Source: Bacteroidota bacterium (GTDB lineage: Bacteria > Bacteroidota > Bacteroidia > JACPRZ01). From it: 64,000 nt of DNA. The position numbers and the translations under genes were made by a program. Positions 34,684 through 43,077 of this stretch are shown piece by piece. The stretch lies in contig JACPRZ010000012.1 in NCBI GenBank assembly GCA_016193485.1, positions 97,109 through 161,108 on the forward strand, read 5' to 3'. Under the pieces are notes generated by a model that was not told the DNA's origin, ran no database searches, and saw only the letters and a program-made list of their open reading frames with translations. Every line of letters starts with the position of its first letter. Positions within the stretch are counted from its first letter, which is position 1.

Positions 34684-37185
34684 TTATTCAATAATTAATT
34701 TTCCGGTTGCGGCAACCGTGTCTCTTGAAATGACCCTGTAAAAATAAAATCCGGGCGGCAGTTTGCCGCGGTGAAAAATAACCGGTTTAGCGGGATCATT
34801 AACACGGAGTTCATAAATGTTTTGCTGAAGTTCATTCATGATGACGATCCTGATGGGGGAAGAGGGTGAAGATGCCTGGTCGGCCAGGTAAAATAATGCC
34901 GATGTGCTGACCGGATTCGGAATGACTCTAACGGGGTTTTGTCCTGCAGCAACAGGATCCAAAATAATGGTGCAGGTATCAAGGAACAGGGTATCGGATG
35001 TGGAACAAAGATCAGCGGTTGTTACCGTAATCACGTAGGTATCTTTTTTCATGGCAATAATGGACTGGGTAGTTTCCCCGGTTGACCACATATAAGATGA
35101 ATAACCATTGCCGGCATCAAGCATAATGGTATTGCCGCATAAAAAAGTATCGGGACCCAGATAAATATCAGGAACAGGATGGATAATGAGGTTAATTGTG
35201 TCACTTCCCTTGCAGTAATTTGAATCAATAACCACCACAAAGTACTGGCCGGAAGAATCCGGGAACAATTGCTGGTTTGCAGAGCCGTCAGACCAGAGAT
35301 ATTGCATAAAACCGCTGCCGGCATCGAGCAAATAACCATAACAGGCAGCAGTGTCGGGACCCAGTACGACCTGGGGCAGGGTATTCGGAAAAATAGTGAT
35401 GCTTCCGGATATGGTATCCGTTTCATAAGGATTTGAAACGATGAGCGAATAATTGAAAATACCTGGAGTATCAAACCGGACCCATGCGCTTTTGGCCGTG
35501 GCCCCTGCAATGGAACCACCGCTGAATGTCCAGGAATAAGTAAGAGGCGAGCCGGGCGAAGTAGAGGTAAATAATAGTGAATCCCCGGTGCACAGGGAAT
35601 CTGCAGTTGTCATGACGATACCGTTAAGTGGCGGGAAGAGTTTTGCGACAAAGGCATATTTACCCCCCCCGCCATCCCACAAAACAGTTGAATCGAAAGA
35701 GATGGAGTCCGTATACTCACCGCCACAGAAAATATTGCCATCCTTATCAAGAGCCATTGAATTTGAAAAACACCAGCCGCCATTAAGGGTCCGGGTGGTT
35801 TTTACCCATTGGTATTTTCCGCTTGAGTCCAACTGCATTACAAATGATGTTGTCCCGGTGGAGGTACCGATCGTATCGGAATCCAGTTTCAGCGTGTCAC
35901 CAAAGTGAGTGGAAACAAAAATATTATCATATTTATCGCAATCCATTCCGATATTCCATGTTCCTACGACACCGGAATCGCCAAAAGAACGCGCCCACTG
36001 AAAATCACCCCCGGAGTTGTACCTGGCGAGGAAGAGGAATCCATTGGGGGAAGGATAAATGTTTGGATTGTAGAGCATGGTATCTCCGAAATCAAGTTGA
36101 TAATAGTAATGCCCTGCGATATAAATATTTTCTCTTGAATCAACTGTAAGGGTATGACTGATCTGGCTGTAATCTCCGATTGCTGCCGAAGCCCAGAGAA
36201 AACCGGCAGAGGTGTCATACGCTGCGAGAAAAATATCATCCCATCCAGGATTGATGCCGATTGCCGTTTGTCCGCCACTTGCCGGAAAAATAATGGAATT
36301 CCTGAAGATACCGGTCAGGTATATTTTTCCGTTTTTGTACCGGATACAATTTCCGGCACTGCCATAAAGGGAATAAAAGGTCTTTACCCATAAACATGTT
36401 CCATCAGCGGAATATTTCGCCATGAAGCATTGAGAAATTCCGGCACTTCCGGAGGTAATGGAACCAAAATAAGAAACACCTGTGATATACCCTGTCACAT
36501 AGATATTACCATCTTCATCGGTACAAATGCCATAACCTCGCGCAACGGGCTCGGCACCGCCAGCGCTTTTTGCCCACAGGCAGTTACCCATTGAGTCATA
36601 TTTGGCAATAAAAATGTTCCGGTTCAAGTCGTAGGGGGGTATGCTAGCGCCACTTGTGCCCAAGGCATACAATTTAAAATTCCCAAACCATGCAGAATCG
36701 CAAAAGTCGCCTGTCACCAGAACGTTTCCTGATAAATCGGTTGTGATCGCCCTGCCCCAGTCGGGTGCAAATCCTCCTTCCTGCCGGGCCCATTTGACTT
36801 TACCAGCATTATCATATTTGACAATAAAAACATCTGATTGAGAACCATAAGGCGCTGAATTTATTGCACTGGTGATCGTATCATAGGGGGGGTAACCAAA
36901 ATGCACAAATCCTTTTACGCGCCCTGTCGCTACAACATTTCCCCATTGGTCCGTGGCGACAGACCAACCGTAATTATTTCCACCCCAAGGCGGTTCCATC
37001 CGGATATTGTCAACCCAGTCCCAGTGCTGGGCAGCCCCCATTTGTCCCCCGAACCCTGCATATAAAATCAGGAATAATAACAATTGAATAAATCTCTTTG
37101 CAAAATTTATGTGCGGGGTGAAGGGTGGGAGAAGAAACAGCGAAAAACAGAGATAAAATATTAAACGATTATTATTTGTTTTCAT
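34684..37185 (-). CDS. Secreted SBBP beta-propeller protein with PKD/Ig-like domains and T9SS sorting domain
   Basis: The 833-residue protein contains SBBP-like repeats (about 60-520), recurring as TGDFCDSAWFG, VTGYITGVSYFG and AGHYYYQLDFGD. A PKD-like domain (YSWTFSGGSIAGATAKSAWV) follows, then two copies of a short beta module (VVLGPDTAACYGYLLDAGSG and IYLGPDTFLCGNTIMLDAGN) and a type A T9SS C-terminal signal (VIPNPVSTSALFYL to ATGKLIIE). It is expected to be exported by Sec and then T9SS to the cell surface. The N-terminus has two hydrophobic segments separated by PPFTPHINFAKR; a 15-base match to the end of the 6.4 kb element lies between them, so the original signal may be the inner one. 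Confidence 0.82.
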   Translation of the reverse strand: MKTNNNRLIFYLCFSLFLLPPFTPHINFAKRFIQLLLFLILYAGFGGQMGAAQHWDWVDNIRMEPPWGGNNYGWSVATDQWGNVVATGRVKGFVHFGYPPYDTITSAINSAPYGSQSDVFIVKYDNAGKVKWARQEGGFAPDWGRAITTDLSGNVLVTGDFCDSAWFGNFKLYALGTSGASIPPYDLNRNIFIAKYDSMGNCLWAKSAGGAEPVARGYGICTDEDGNIYVTGYITGVSYFGSITSGSAGISQCFMAKYSADGTCLWVKTFYSLYGSAGNCIRYKNGKIYLTGIFRNSIIFPASGGQTAIGINPGWDDIFLAAYDTSAGFLWASAAIGDYSQISHTLTVDSRENIYIAGHYYYQLDFGDTMLYNPNIYPSPNGFLFLARYNSGGDFQWARSFGDSGVVGTWNIGMDCDKYDNIFVSTHFGDTLKLDSDTIGTSTGTTSFVMQLDSSGKYQWVKTTRTLNGGWCFSNSMALDKDGNIFCGGEYTDSISFDSTVLWDGGGGKYAFVAKLFPPLNGIVMTTADSLCTGDSLLFTSTSPGSPLTYSWTFSGGSIAGATAKSAWVRFDTPGIFNYSLIVSNPYETDTISGSITIFPNTLPQVVLGPDTAACYGYLLDAGSGFMQYLWSDGSANQQLFPDSSGQYFVVVIDSNYCKGSDTINLIIHPVPDIYLGPDTFLCGNTIMLDAGNGYSSYMWSTGETTQSIIAMKKDTYVITVTTADLCSTSDTLFLDTCTIILDPVAAGQNPVRVIPNPVSTSALFYLADQASSPSSPIRIVIMNELQQNIYELRVNDPAKPVIFHRGKLPPGFYFYRVISRDTVAATGKLIIE

Positions 37186-37250
37186 GGGATACAGAATTAA
37201 ATTTGGCTCTATTCTAATAAATGGATGAAAGATTTAAGAAATTGTGTTTT

Positions 37251-37386
37251 TATACTGATGGAATTTCATTTTGCGAATTGCAAAAGTGAAATTCATCAGT
37301 ATATGCTGACCTAAATGATTTGTGCTGACGATAAATATCAGTATCCAGACCGTAAGCGTCTGGACAAAATCATTTAGCGGCAGTAT
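37251..37386. repeat. Two adjacent extragenic palindromes inside the MITE
   Basis: The first palindrome (37251-37303) pairs TATACTGATG with CATCAGTATA and extends inward through GAATTTCA/TGAAATTC and TTTTGC/GCAAAA. The second (37303-37386) pairs ATGCTGACCTAAATGATTT with a right arm ending AAATCATTTAGCGGCAGTAT and encloses a perfect inner hairpin, TCCAGAC/GTCTGGA (37344-37363). The outer ATACTGAYG ends recur at 53087-53180. Confidence 0.6.
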
Positions 37387-37407
37387 AGAAATCAGTGAGT
37401 AAAGCCC

Positions 37408-37512
37408 AAAACTCAAAGTTCAAAGTTCAAAATAAATCCCAACCTCCAAATCCAAAGTTCAAAATAAATCCCATGCACGTTTTGAACTTTGAACTTTGAA
37501 CCTTGAACTTTT
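37408..37512. repeat. Inverted TCAAAGT heptamer repeats
   Basis: The left arm (37408-37432) contains AACTCAAAGTTCAAAGTTCA and the right arm (37480-37512) contains TTTTGAACTTTGAACTTTGA. They form a long imperfect palindrome, with a middle copy CCAAAGTTCAAAATAAATCC repeating part of the left arm. The units are 7 bp. There are no spacers of CRISPR type. Confidence 0.6.
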
Positions 37513-37568
37513 TGATCATTTGGTAATATGTTAAGTCTTTAAAAACAATCCTGTTTTAGAATAGAGCC

Positions 37569-38450
37569 TTAAATTTTAGTCCAACTGTACGGTACGATGT
37601 CACCTGCCTGACCCTGTTTAACCGGATCGGAAAACCAGCGGGCGGGAGCAATAACGATTTTTCCGGGTTTATTATTCAGCCAGGCGCCCCACCAACTGAA
37701 GGTGCTGTTTGCAATGATATGATGACGGCATTGGCTCATCAGGTACATATCGGTAATTTGTCCATCGTTTTTTTCAGTGGGAACCACTGCATTAGGACAA
37801 TTCAGTTGTTTGCGGAATTCATCCGGAACCTTATGGTCGCTGAAAATAAAAATAAACGGTTTTCCGGTTTTCTCTTTAATGAATGACACGGCTTTCAGGT
37901 AATAGGACGGATTCAATAAGCCATGCGTTGCAGCATCTGCTGTGCCATAGTCGCCATACCGGATGTGCAAAGATATCGAATTTTCGCTAATAATTTTTTT
38001 CTGAATTCCATGGTATTTGAAATCATCAGACAAATGGAAGATAAATGTCCGCCTGAAAAAGTCCTCAAACCTGATAAAATAGTTTTCCGACTGGAAATAT
38101 CCTTCAAGGCAACTATTCTTTCCAAGATTGAAAAACGAAGGATCAAAGGCGAGGGAACTCTCGCAATAATAGGAAAAGCGGATCAGCCGTCTTTTGATTT
38201 TCGTAAAAAATCTTTTTGCGGGATTCACGGGCAATTCAATCATTTTCCGGTAAGGATTGGCACAAATGTTTTTGCCCAGGCCAAAAATGTTTAAACTGAA
38301 AGTACGGTGTGTAATATTTTTTTTTGATTGGCCCTCCAGTGATGAAATATCAAAGCACACCCGTGTATCATGAATCAAAGCCAGCGATTGGGCAGCCGCG
38401 TACTGGAACATCTGGTTTCCGAGCCCCCCCTGGAGTTTTATGACGATCAT
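37569..38450 (-). CDS. GT11-family fucosyltransferase (alpha-1,2-type)
   Basis: The 293-residue protein has the GT11 set: the N-terminal IKLQGGLGNQMFQYAAAQSL, SLHIRYGDYGT (HxRxGDY donor motif, about residue 160) and NSTFSWWGAWLNNKPG near the C-terminus. GT11 members transfer L-fucose from GDP-fucose, usually in alpha-1,2 linkage, often on O-antigens or blood-group-like structures. GDP-fucose synthesis genes are not in the window. The stop TAA (37569-37571) lies inside the 8-bp duplication at the edge of the MITE, so the element inserted without disturbing the protein. The ATG overlaps the preceding small ORF by 4 bp. Confidence 0.92.
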   Translation of the reverse strand: MIVIKLQGGLGNQMFQYAAAQSLALIHDTRVCFDISSLEGQSKKNITHRTFSLNIFGLGKNICANPYRKMIELPVNPAKRFFTKIKRRLIRFSYYCESSLAFDPSFFNLGKNSCLEGYFQSENYFIRFEDFFRRTFIFHLSDDFKYHGIQKKIISENSISLHIRYGDYGTADAATHGLLNPSYYLKAVSFIKEKTGKPFIFIFSDHKVPDEFRKQLNCPNAVVPTEKNDGQITDMYLMSQCRHHIIANSTFSWWGAWLNNKPGKIVIAPARWFSDPVKQGQAGDIVPYSWTKI

Positions 38451-38554
38451 ATATTTTTTTGGCAGGAGTTATACACAAAAGGCATCGTATTGATCCTTGC
38501 CGATTTCGGATAATGGGGATGGTGGATCAATGCAATATTACGGCCGTTGCTCAT
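38447..38554 (-). CDS. 35-residue ORF coupled at both ends (possible glycosyltransferase remnant)
   Basis: The ATG (38552-38554) overlaps the methyltransferase stop, and the TGA (38447-38449) overlaps the fucosyltransferase ATG. Both junctions are ATGA. The peptide begins MSNGRNIALIHHPHYPKSAR and ends MPFVYNSCQKNI, which resembles the first strand-loop of a GT-B glycosyltransferase. It may be the leftover 5' end of a deleted gene, kept because it maintains translational coupling. It is also possible that it is not translated in its own right. Confidence 0.4.
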   Translation of the reverse strand: MSNGRNIALIHHPHYPKSARINTMPFVYNSCQKNI

Positions 38555-39289
38555 AGTTTTTTTACCACATAGGTTACGTACCAGGTTTTATCAGAGGGGG
38601 GGAACCCGGTCATCCATTGCTCCCGGTGAATGAGAGCCATGTGATTGGGGCGGATAAATTTTTCCAGTTCATCCGTGAATAAATATCTCATCGAATGCGT
38701 CTCTTCTATAGTACTCTTTTCACCGGTATGTTTATCGGTGATGTTCAGGGTAAAATATACATGGACAAATTTTTTTTTTGTGATATGCTTTGGTACGCCA
38801 TTCCGCACGATTTGGAAGCGATCATTTTCAAATTTTTTTGTGCGTTTGCAGGGGGGATCGGCAAGGACGGCCGGCCCGTACCAGGAATCAAAAATAAAGA
38901 TTCCATTTTTATGGAGATGGGATGCAGCGGTTTTAAAGAAGAGAAGGAGATCGTCATCGGTATTCTGATAATTCGCCACATGAAAGAGGGAAACGGCAGC
39001 ATCAAATTTCTTACCCAGTTGTAAGCGTAAAATATTTCCTGTAAAAAAGCAGGCATTTTTTACCCCCGCACCATTTTTTTCAGCCAGACCTATCTATGCC
39101 GGTAACGGAAAAGCCGTTCCGGGCCAGGATCACTTCATGTTTACCGGTACCGCACCCTAAACTCAAAAGATTTTTTGCAGCAGGCGCATATTTTTTCAAC
39201 AAGCCGTCAATATAAATAGATTCCGCATTATAATCCTTATCGCTGTAAAGCAGATCATAGTAAAGGGCGTAGTTGCTAAAGGGATTCAT
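38551..39289 (-). pseudogene. Class I SAM-dependent methyltransferase, frameshifted
   Basis: The first 69 codons (39289 to 39080) encode the N-terminus with motif I LSLGCGTGKHEVIL and end GFSVTGIDRSG-stop. In the next frame the rest of the protein continues without a break (GLAEKNGAGVKNACFFTGNI, KKFDAAVSLFHVANYQN, to TWYVTYVVKKL at 38551). Comparison with the usual GIDxSxxMLxxA sequence suggests that five or six residues and the frame were lost together, near 39085-39095, where GGTCTG may have recombined with a second copy. The product should be inactive unless this is a sequencing or assembly error. It lies between a DegT gene (4-bp overlap) and the 35-residue ORF. Confidence 0.75.
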
Positions 39290-40404
39290 TCTGCGATAAT
39301 GGTTTTGACCGCTTCTGCCGACCCCCTTATCTGCTCTTCGGTTAATGCAAGCCCGCTGGGAATGTAAAAACCTTTTCGTGCGAGGCGTTCAGATACAGGG
39401 TATTTTTCATTTTTGAACAACCCCATTTTCCGGAACACCGGTTGCATGTGCATTGGGATGAAAAAGGGCCGTGTGCCTATTCCCATACGCTTAAGTTTTT
39501 CCATTGCCGCAAAGGCATTAAATGGTATTTTTTTATCAAGGACAATTCCGAAAACCCACCAGATGTTTTCAGCATAAGATGTTTTTACGGGTTGAAGTTC
39601 AATACCGGGTACTTCCCGAAGCAATTCATGGTACAATTTACCCATCCTGCGTTTTTTCTGAATAAATTCATTCATTCGTTCCAGTTGCGCTAAACCGAGG
39701 GCTGCCTGAAGATTGGTCATCCGGAAATTGAAGCCCAACACCCTGTGATAAAATCTTTTTTGAGGCAGGAAACAGAGGTTTCTCAGGGAGCGGCATTTTT
39801 CAGCGATTTTTTTATCGTCCGTAACGATCATGCCCCCCTCGCCTGTGGTTACTAATTTGTTCGGATAAAAACTAAAGATGCTCACATCGCCAAAACTTCC
39901 GCATGGTTTACCGTAACAGGTCTGCCCGTGCATTTCGGCTGCATCTTCAATGATCCTTAAGCCGTGTTTACGTGCAAGTTGGAGAATCGGGTTCATATCG
40001 GCCGGCAGCCCGTAAATATGGACGACCATAATGGCTCTTGTCCTTTTGCCGATCTTTTTTTCAACGTGGCTTACATCCATATTCCAGGTGGAATCGCAAT
40101 CCACAAGGACAGGTTTCGCGCCTGCCCTTACAATGGCTGCGGCACAACTGATGATGGTAAATGCCGGTAAGATCACTTCATCGCCCGGTTTTATTCCAAG
40201 TGCGAGAACGGCAGCATCAAGCGCTGAGGATCCGTTGGTTACTGCAATGCCAAAGTTTCTGTTCACCCGTGTCGCAAACTGTTCTTCAAATTTTGAAACA
40301 AAAGGCCCTTCACTGGAAATCCATCTGGTTTCGATACATTCGGCAAGGTACTTTTTTTCATTGCCGTTCAGAAGCGGCTCATTAACGGGGATAAACCTCT
40401 GCAT
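39286..40404 (-). CDS. DegT/DnrJ/EryC1/StrS-family sugar aminotransferase
   Basis: The 372-residue protein begins FIPVNEPLLNGNEKKYLAEC and has TNGSSALDAAVLALGIKPGD, VHIYGLPADMNPIL, the PLP-lysine segment FSFYPNKLVTTGEGG and NFRMTNLQAALGLAQLE. It should transfer an amino group to a keto-deoxy nucleotide sugar; the sugar is not identifiable. Its 5' 63 bases (40334-40396) are nearly identical to those of the truncated gene at 45131-45319, although the two proteins diverge after residue 24. It overlaps the frameshifted methyltransferase gene by 4 bp and has a -7-like box just upstream. Confidence 0.9.
   Translation of the reverse strand: MQRFIPVNEPLLNGNEKKYLAECIETRWISSEGPFVSKFEEQFATRVNRNFGIAVTNGSSALDAAVLALGIKPGDEVILPAFTIISCAAAIVRAGAKPVLVDCDSTWNMDVSHVEKKIGKRTRAIMVVHIYGLPADMNPILQLARKHGLRIIEDAAEMHGQTCYGKPCGSFGDVSIFSFYPNKLVTTGEGGMIVTDDKKIAEKCRSLRNLCFLPQKRFYHRVLGFNFRMTNLQAALGLAQLERMNEFIQKKRRMGKLYHELLREVPGIELQPVKTSYAENIWWVFGIVLDKKIPFNAFAAMEKLKRMGIGTRPFFIPMHMQPVFRKMGLFKNEKYPVSERLARKGFYIPSGLALTEEQIRGSAEAVKTIIAE
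40334..40396. repeat. Direct repeat copy 1 (61/63 bp), left border of AT-rich island
   Basis: This 63-bp block at the start of the intact DegT gene matches 45255-45317 at 61 of 63 positions by eye (mismatches near 40351 and 40390). Both copies are in the same orientation. Homologous recombination between them would remove 4.9 kb and leave one DegT 5' end. Confidence 0.7.
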
Positions 40405-40408
40405 AAAG

Positions 40409-40416
40409 CAAAATTA
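40409..40416 (-). promoter_or_regulatory. Bacteroidota-type -7 box next to the DegT gene
   Basis: The minus strand reads TAATTTTG, an exact TAnnTTTG match, only 4 bp upstream of the ATG at 40404. If used, the transcript would have almost no leader. A match to the consensus by chance is possible. Confidence 0.28.
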
Positions 40417-40477
40417 CAGGTAATTTTGAAGCAGATGGGATCAGGATAAAAAATAATAAATGGAAATTTATTGAAAT

Positions 40478-40624
40478 TCAATGTGGAGTAGAACTGCTAT
40501 TGCTATTGCACCCATTTTTCAAAAGTTGTATTTGCTCCTGTAAAGATTGATTCTGCTCCTGCAAGGAAAATATGGTTGCTTGCTGGTCAAGTATCATTTG
40601 CTTTAACGCCTCGTATTCGGCCAT
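40478..40624 (-). pseudogene. IS66-like transposase N-terminal remnant
   Basis: A 48-codon frame begins MAEYEALKQMILDQQATIFS, a coiled-coil, and ends QIQLLKNGCNSNSSSTPH-stop. IS66 transposases (TnpC type) begin with such a coiled-coil followed by a LKNGRNSxTSSTPPS-like segment. Only the start is present and no other IS66 parts follow. The gap 40405-40929 otherwise shows nothing but AT-rich sequence and a promoter box. This remnant sits at one end of the AT-rich island, so an IS66 element may have taken part in its arrival. Confidence 0.55.
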
Positions 40625-40881
40625 ATCTATAGTGGCTGTTTCGATGTGAAAAATTTTTTAGCAAAGAAAAATCATTTCATCCATACGGAAAATGACGCAT
40701 TAAAATATTTTTCAACCGACTGCGGTTTATATCAAAAAAAATTATACCTTTACTGTTGAGTAGTAACATAGAAATTAATTGATGATAATTTGTTTCGATA
40801 ATGTGATAAAATTCACAGTATAGCAAACAAGAAATTTTTACCGAGTGTTTGATATGAATTTTTTTTACTTTTACATGGGTA

Positions 40882-40889
40882 TATTTTTG
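40882..40889 (+). promoter_or_regulatory. Bacteroidota-type -7 box upstream of the S74/T9SS protein
   Basis: TATTTTTG matches TAnnTTTG exactly, 40 bp before the ATG at 40930. A T-rich stretch (about 40858-40867) lies at the expected -33 distance but lacks the TTTG consensus. Confidence 0.42.
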
Positions 40890-40929
40890 ACTTTTCAAAA
40901 TGTTTTTAAACCTTTAATCTTCTAAACTT

Positions 40930-42921
40930 ATGAAAAATATTAAAACCAACACACTGCAAATGCTCTTGTCATTGTTTTTCTTAATGACAATAAGCTTTTC
41001 GGGTTATTCTCAACCACCATTAAACTATTGGAAATTAGGAGGTAATCCAATAACCGGAGTCACCAATGATGTGGTAGACACCACTAACAATTTTTTTGGT
41101 ACAAACTCAGGTATTGCTGTACCTGTAAAACTTGGAGCAAATGGTAATCAAAACCAGTTGTATTTATCTCCAATTACTTCTGGTATTGTCGGTATTGGTA
41201 CGACAACACCCACAGAAAAACTCGATGTTGATGGCAAAATCCGTATGCGTACCGGAGGCATTAGTGGTTTTATTCCTGTTTCCGATGCCAATGGAGTAAT
41301 GACATGGACTAATCCCACTACTATCACAACTGCAGATGACGGGGATTGGACAATTTCCGGGAATGATGTTTACCGAGCCAATGGAAATGTCGGCATTGGA
41401 AACACTGCTCCAACTGCACGATTGCATGTTATGGGAATTAACAATTCCTCCTCTGATTTCGGACTTAAAATACAGAATGGCTCCGGAGGCAATTTATTCA
41501 GCGTCCGGAATGACGGGGCAATTCAGGTGGGAGTTCCCGGTGGGACTGGAACAGTTAATATGTTTTGTAATAACGGCATAGATATGCAGGGAGAAATTAT
41601 ATTGAAGAATAATGTAGGCAAAATCGGATTGCACCTGACCAATCAGGGAACAGGCAATCTAGTGATTCTTGGCGACCCAACATGGTCTTTAAGAATTGAG
41701 AGTCCAGTAAGGTCAAATGTCGTTCTTGGAAACAGTGAGGCCTCCTTTGTACAGGGAGCAGGAAATGAAAAAAGAGGCGTCATACTTCATATACCAGATG
41801 TAACATTGTTTTATAACAATACAAACCCATTAAATACAGCAGCAGCTGTTTCTCTTGGAACTCCGACATTCGCATCTGTTCAGACAACAGTAATTACGAA
41901 AGCAGCAGCTCTTTACCTCAATGGCTCTCCACTAGCCGGTGCAGGAACAACTATATCAGAAAGATACACATTATTAATAGGAAGCGGTAATAGTAGATTT
42001 GACGGTAATGTCGGTATTGGAGTTGCTCCTTCCGAAAAATTGACCGTTGCCGGCACAGTTTTTTCCACCACCGGAGGCTTTAAATTTCCGGACGGAACGG
42101 TGCAAACTACAGCAGCAAGCGGATCTCCGCAATGGACAACTTCCGGCAACGATATTTATAACAGCAATATCGGCAACGTGGGTATCGGAACGACAACTCC
42201 AACAGAAAACCTGCATGTTCTTGGAAACATCTTAGCATCAGGCAGCATTACTCCTTTTTCAGACCAGCGGTTTAAAAAGGATATTAATAGATTGGAGAAT
42301 TCTTTGGAGAAGGTGTTAAAGCTAAGAGGTGTGAATTATTATATGAATACCGAAAAATTTCCTAAATACCATTTCAGCGACAAGAAACAAATCGGATTCA
42401 TTGCACAGGAAGTAGAAAAAGTGCTGCCTGAATTGGTTATTGCCCACAAGGATGGGTATAAGTCATTGGACTATATGAAAATTACTCCTCTATTAGTTGA
42501 GGCCATTAAAGAACAACAGGCAATTATTGAAAAACAGGCAAAACAAATAGAGGAACACTCAAGACACATAGAAGAAATAAAAACTTATGCTACACAATCA
42601 AATAAAGCGGATGATTTTTACAGTGAAACTCTCCAGACAACAGACAAAAAACAAGAAAACGGAATAGTTCTGTATCAAAACAAACCGAACCCGTTTACCG
42701 AAAACACCGTCATCCAATACAAGATTCCCTCAACAGTGAATGAAGCATCTGTCTTAATCTTTGATATGCAAGGCAAGCAATTAAAGAAGTATGAGAATTT
42801 AAAAAGAGGAGAAAGCAGCATTGTTATCAATGGAGGAGAATTATACATGGGTATGTTTATTTATTCTCTTATTGTAGATGGTAAAGAAGTAGCGATAAAA
42901 AGAATGATTTTAACAGAATAG
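40930..42921 (+). CDS. Fibre-like surface protein with S74 intramolecular chaperone and T9SS sorting domain
   Basis: The 663-residue protein has a signal peptide (about 1-27) and a fibre-like region with four copies of a trimeric-fibre motif: VGIGTTTPTEKLDVDG, VGIGNTAPTARLHVMG, VGIGVAPSEKLTVAG and VGIGTTTPTENLHVLG. A peptidase_S74 chaperone domain follows (SDQRFKKDINRLENSLEKVL to GFIAQEVEKVLPELV), with the Ser/Lys arrangement used for autocleavage in endosialidase-type tail spikes. A coiled-coil (IKEQQAIIEKQAKQIEEHSR) leads to a type A T9SS C-terminal domain (NPFTENTVIQYKIP to RMILTE). It probably forms a trimeric surface fibre. It is the only plus-strand gene in the AT-rich island. Confidence 0.88.
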   Translation: MKNIKTNTLQMLLSLFFLMTISFSGYSQPPLNYWKLGGNPITGVTNDVVDTTNNFFGTNSGIAVPVKLGANGNQNQLYLSPITSGIVGIGTTTPTEKLDVDGKIRMRTGGISGFIPVSDANGVMTWTNPTTITTADDGDWTISGNDVYRANGNVGIGNTAPTARLHVMGINNSSSDFGLKIQNGSGGNLFSVRNDGAIQVGVPGGTGTVNMFCNNGIDMQGEIILKNNVGKIGLHLTNQGTGNLVILGDPTWSLRIESPVRSNVVLGNSEASFVQGAGNEKRGVILHIPDVTLFYNNTNPLNTAAAVSLGTPTFASVQTTVITKAAALYLNGSPLAGAGTTISERYTLLIGSGNSRFDGNVGIGVAPSEKLTVAGTVFSTTGGFKFPDGTVQTTAASGSPQWTTSGNDIYNSNIGNVGIGTTTPTENLHVLGNILASGSITPFSDQRFKKDINRLENSLEKVLKLRGVNYYMNTEKFPKYHFSDKKQIGFIAQEVEKVLPELVIAHKDGYKSLDYMKITPLLVEAIKEQQAIIEKQAKQIEEHSRHIEEIKTYATQSNKADDFYSETLQTTDKKQENGIVLYQNKPNPFTENTVIQYKIPSTVNEASVLIFDMQGKQLKKYENLKRGESSIVINGGELYMGMFIYSLIVDGKEVAIKRMILTE

Positions 42922-43077
42922 TTCTTAACCCTGATATTTTTTGAGTAGATGAAAGATGCGGTTTGAAGATTTACATTCTGGGAGAGAGAAATAACTGGTG
43001 TTGCATATATAACCTGACATAGCGACATAAACCTCTTAGGTTTACAGAGAAGAGGGTAGAAGATTTTGTCACAAGTA

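Larger units (their letters stand above)
37205..37568. mobile_element. 364-bp MITE-like element with 13-bp TIRs and 8-bp target duplication
   Basis: The ends are GGCTCTATTCTAA (37205-37217) and TTAGAATAGAGCC (37556-37568), perfect 13-bp inverted repeats, with weaker similarity continuing inward. Both sides are flanked by TTAAATTT (37197-37204 and 37569-37576), an 8-bp duplication that includes the fucosyltransferase stop codon. The element covers the 383-bp gap between the T9SS protein and the fucosyltransferase gene. Inside are palindromes (37251-37386) and heptamer repeats (37408-37512); there is no gene. GG-CTCT ends and 8-bp duplications are features I associate with ISL3- or IS1595-type transposons, but the parent is unproven. 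Confidence 0.75.

Noticed and set aside
37408-37512. Heptamer repeats that could be mistaken for a CRISPR array
   Set aside because: Units are only 7 bp, differ slightly, run in opposite orientation on the two arms and have no spacers; no cas genes are nearby.
40930-42921. Phage tail-spike origin of the S74 protein
   Set aside because: It has a signal peptide and a T9SS sorting domain, and no other phage gene is nearby; it is better read as a cellular surface protein that uses the same chaperone.
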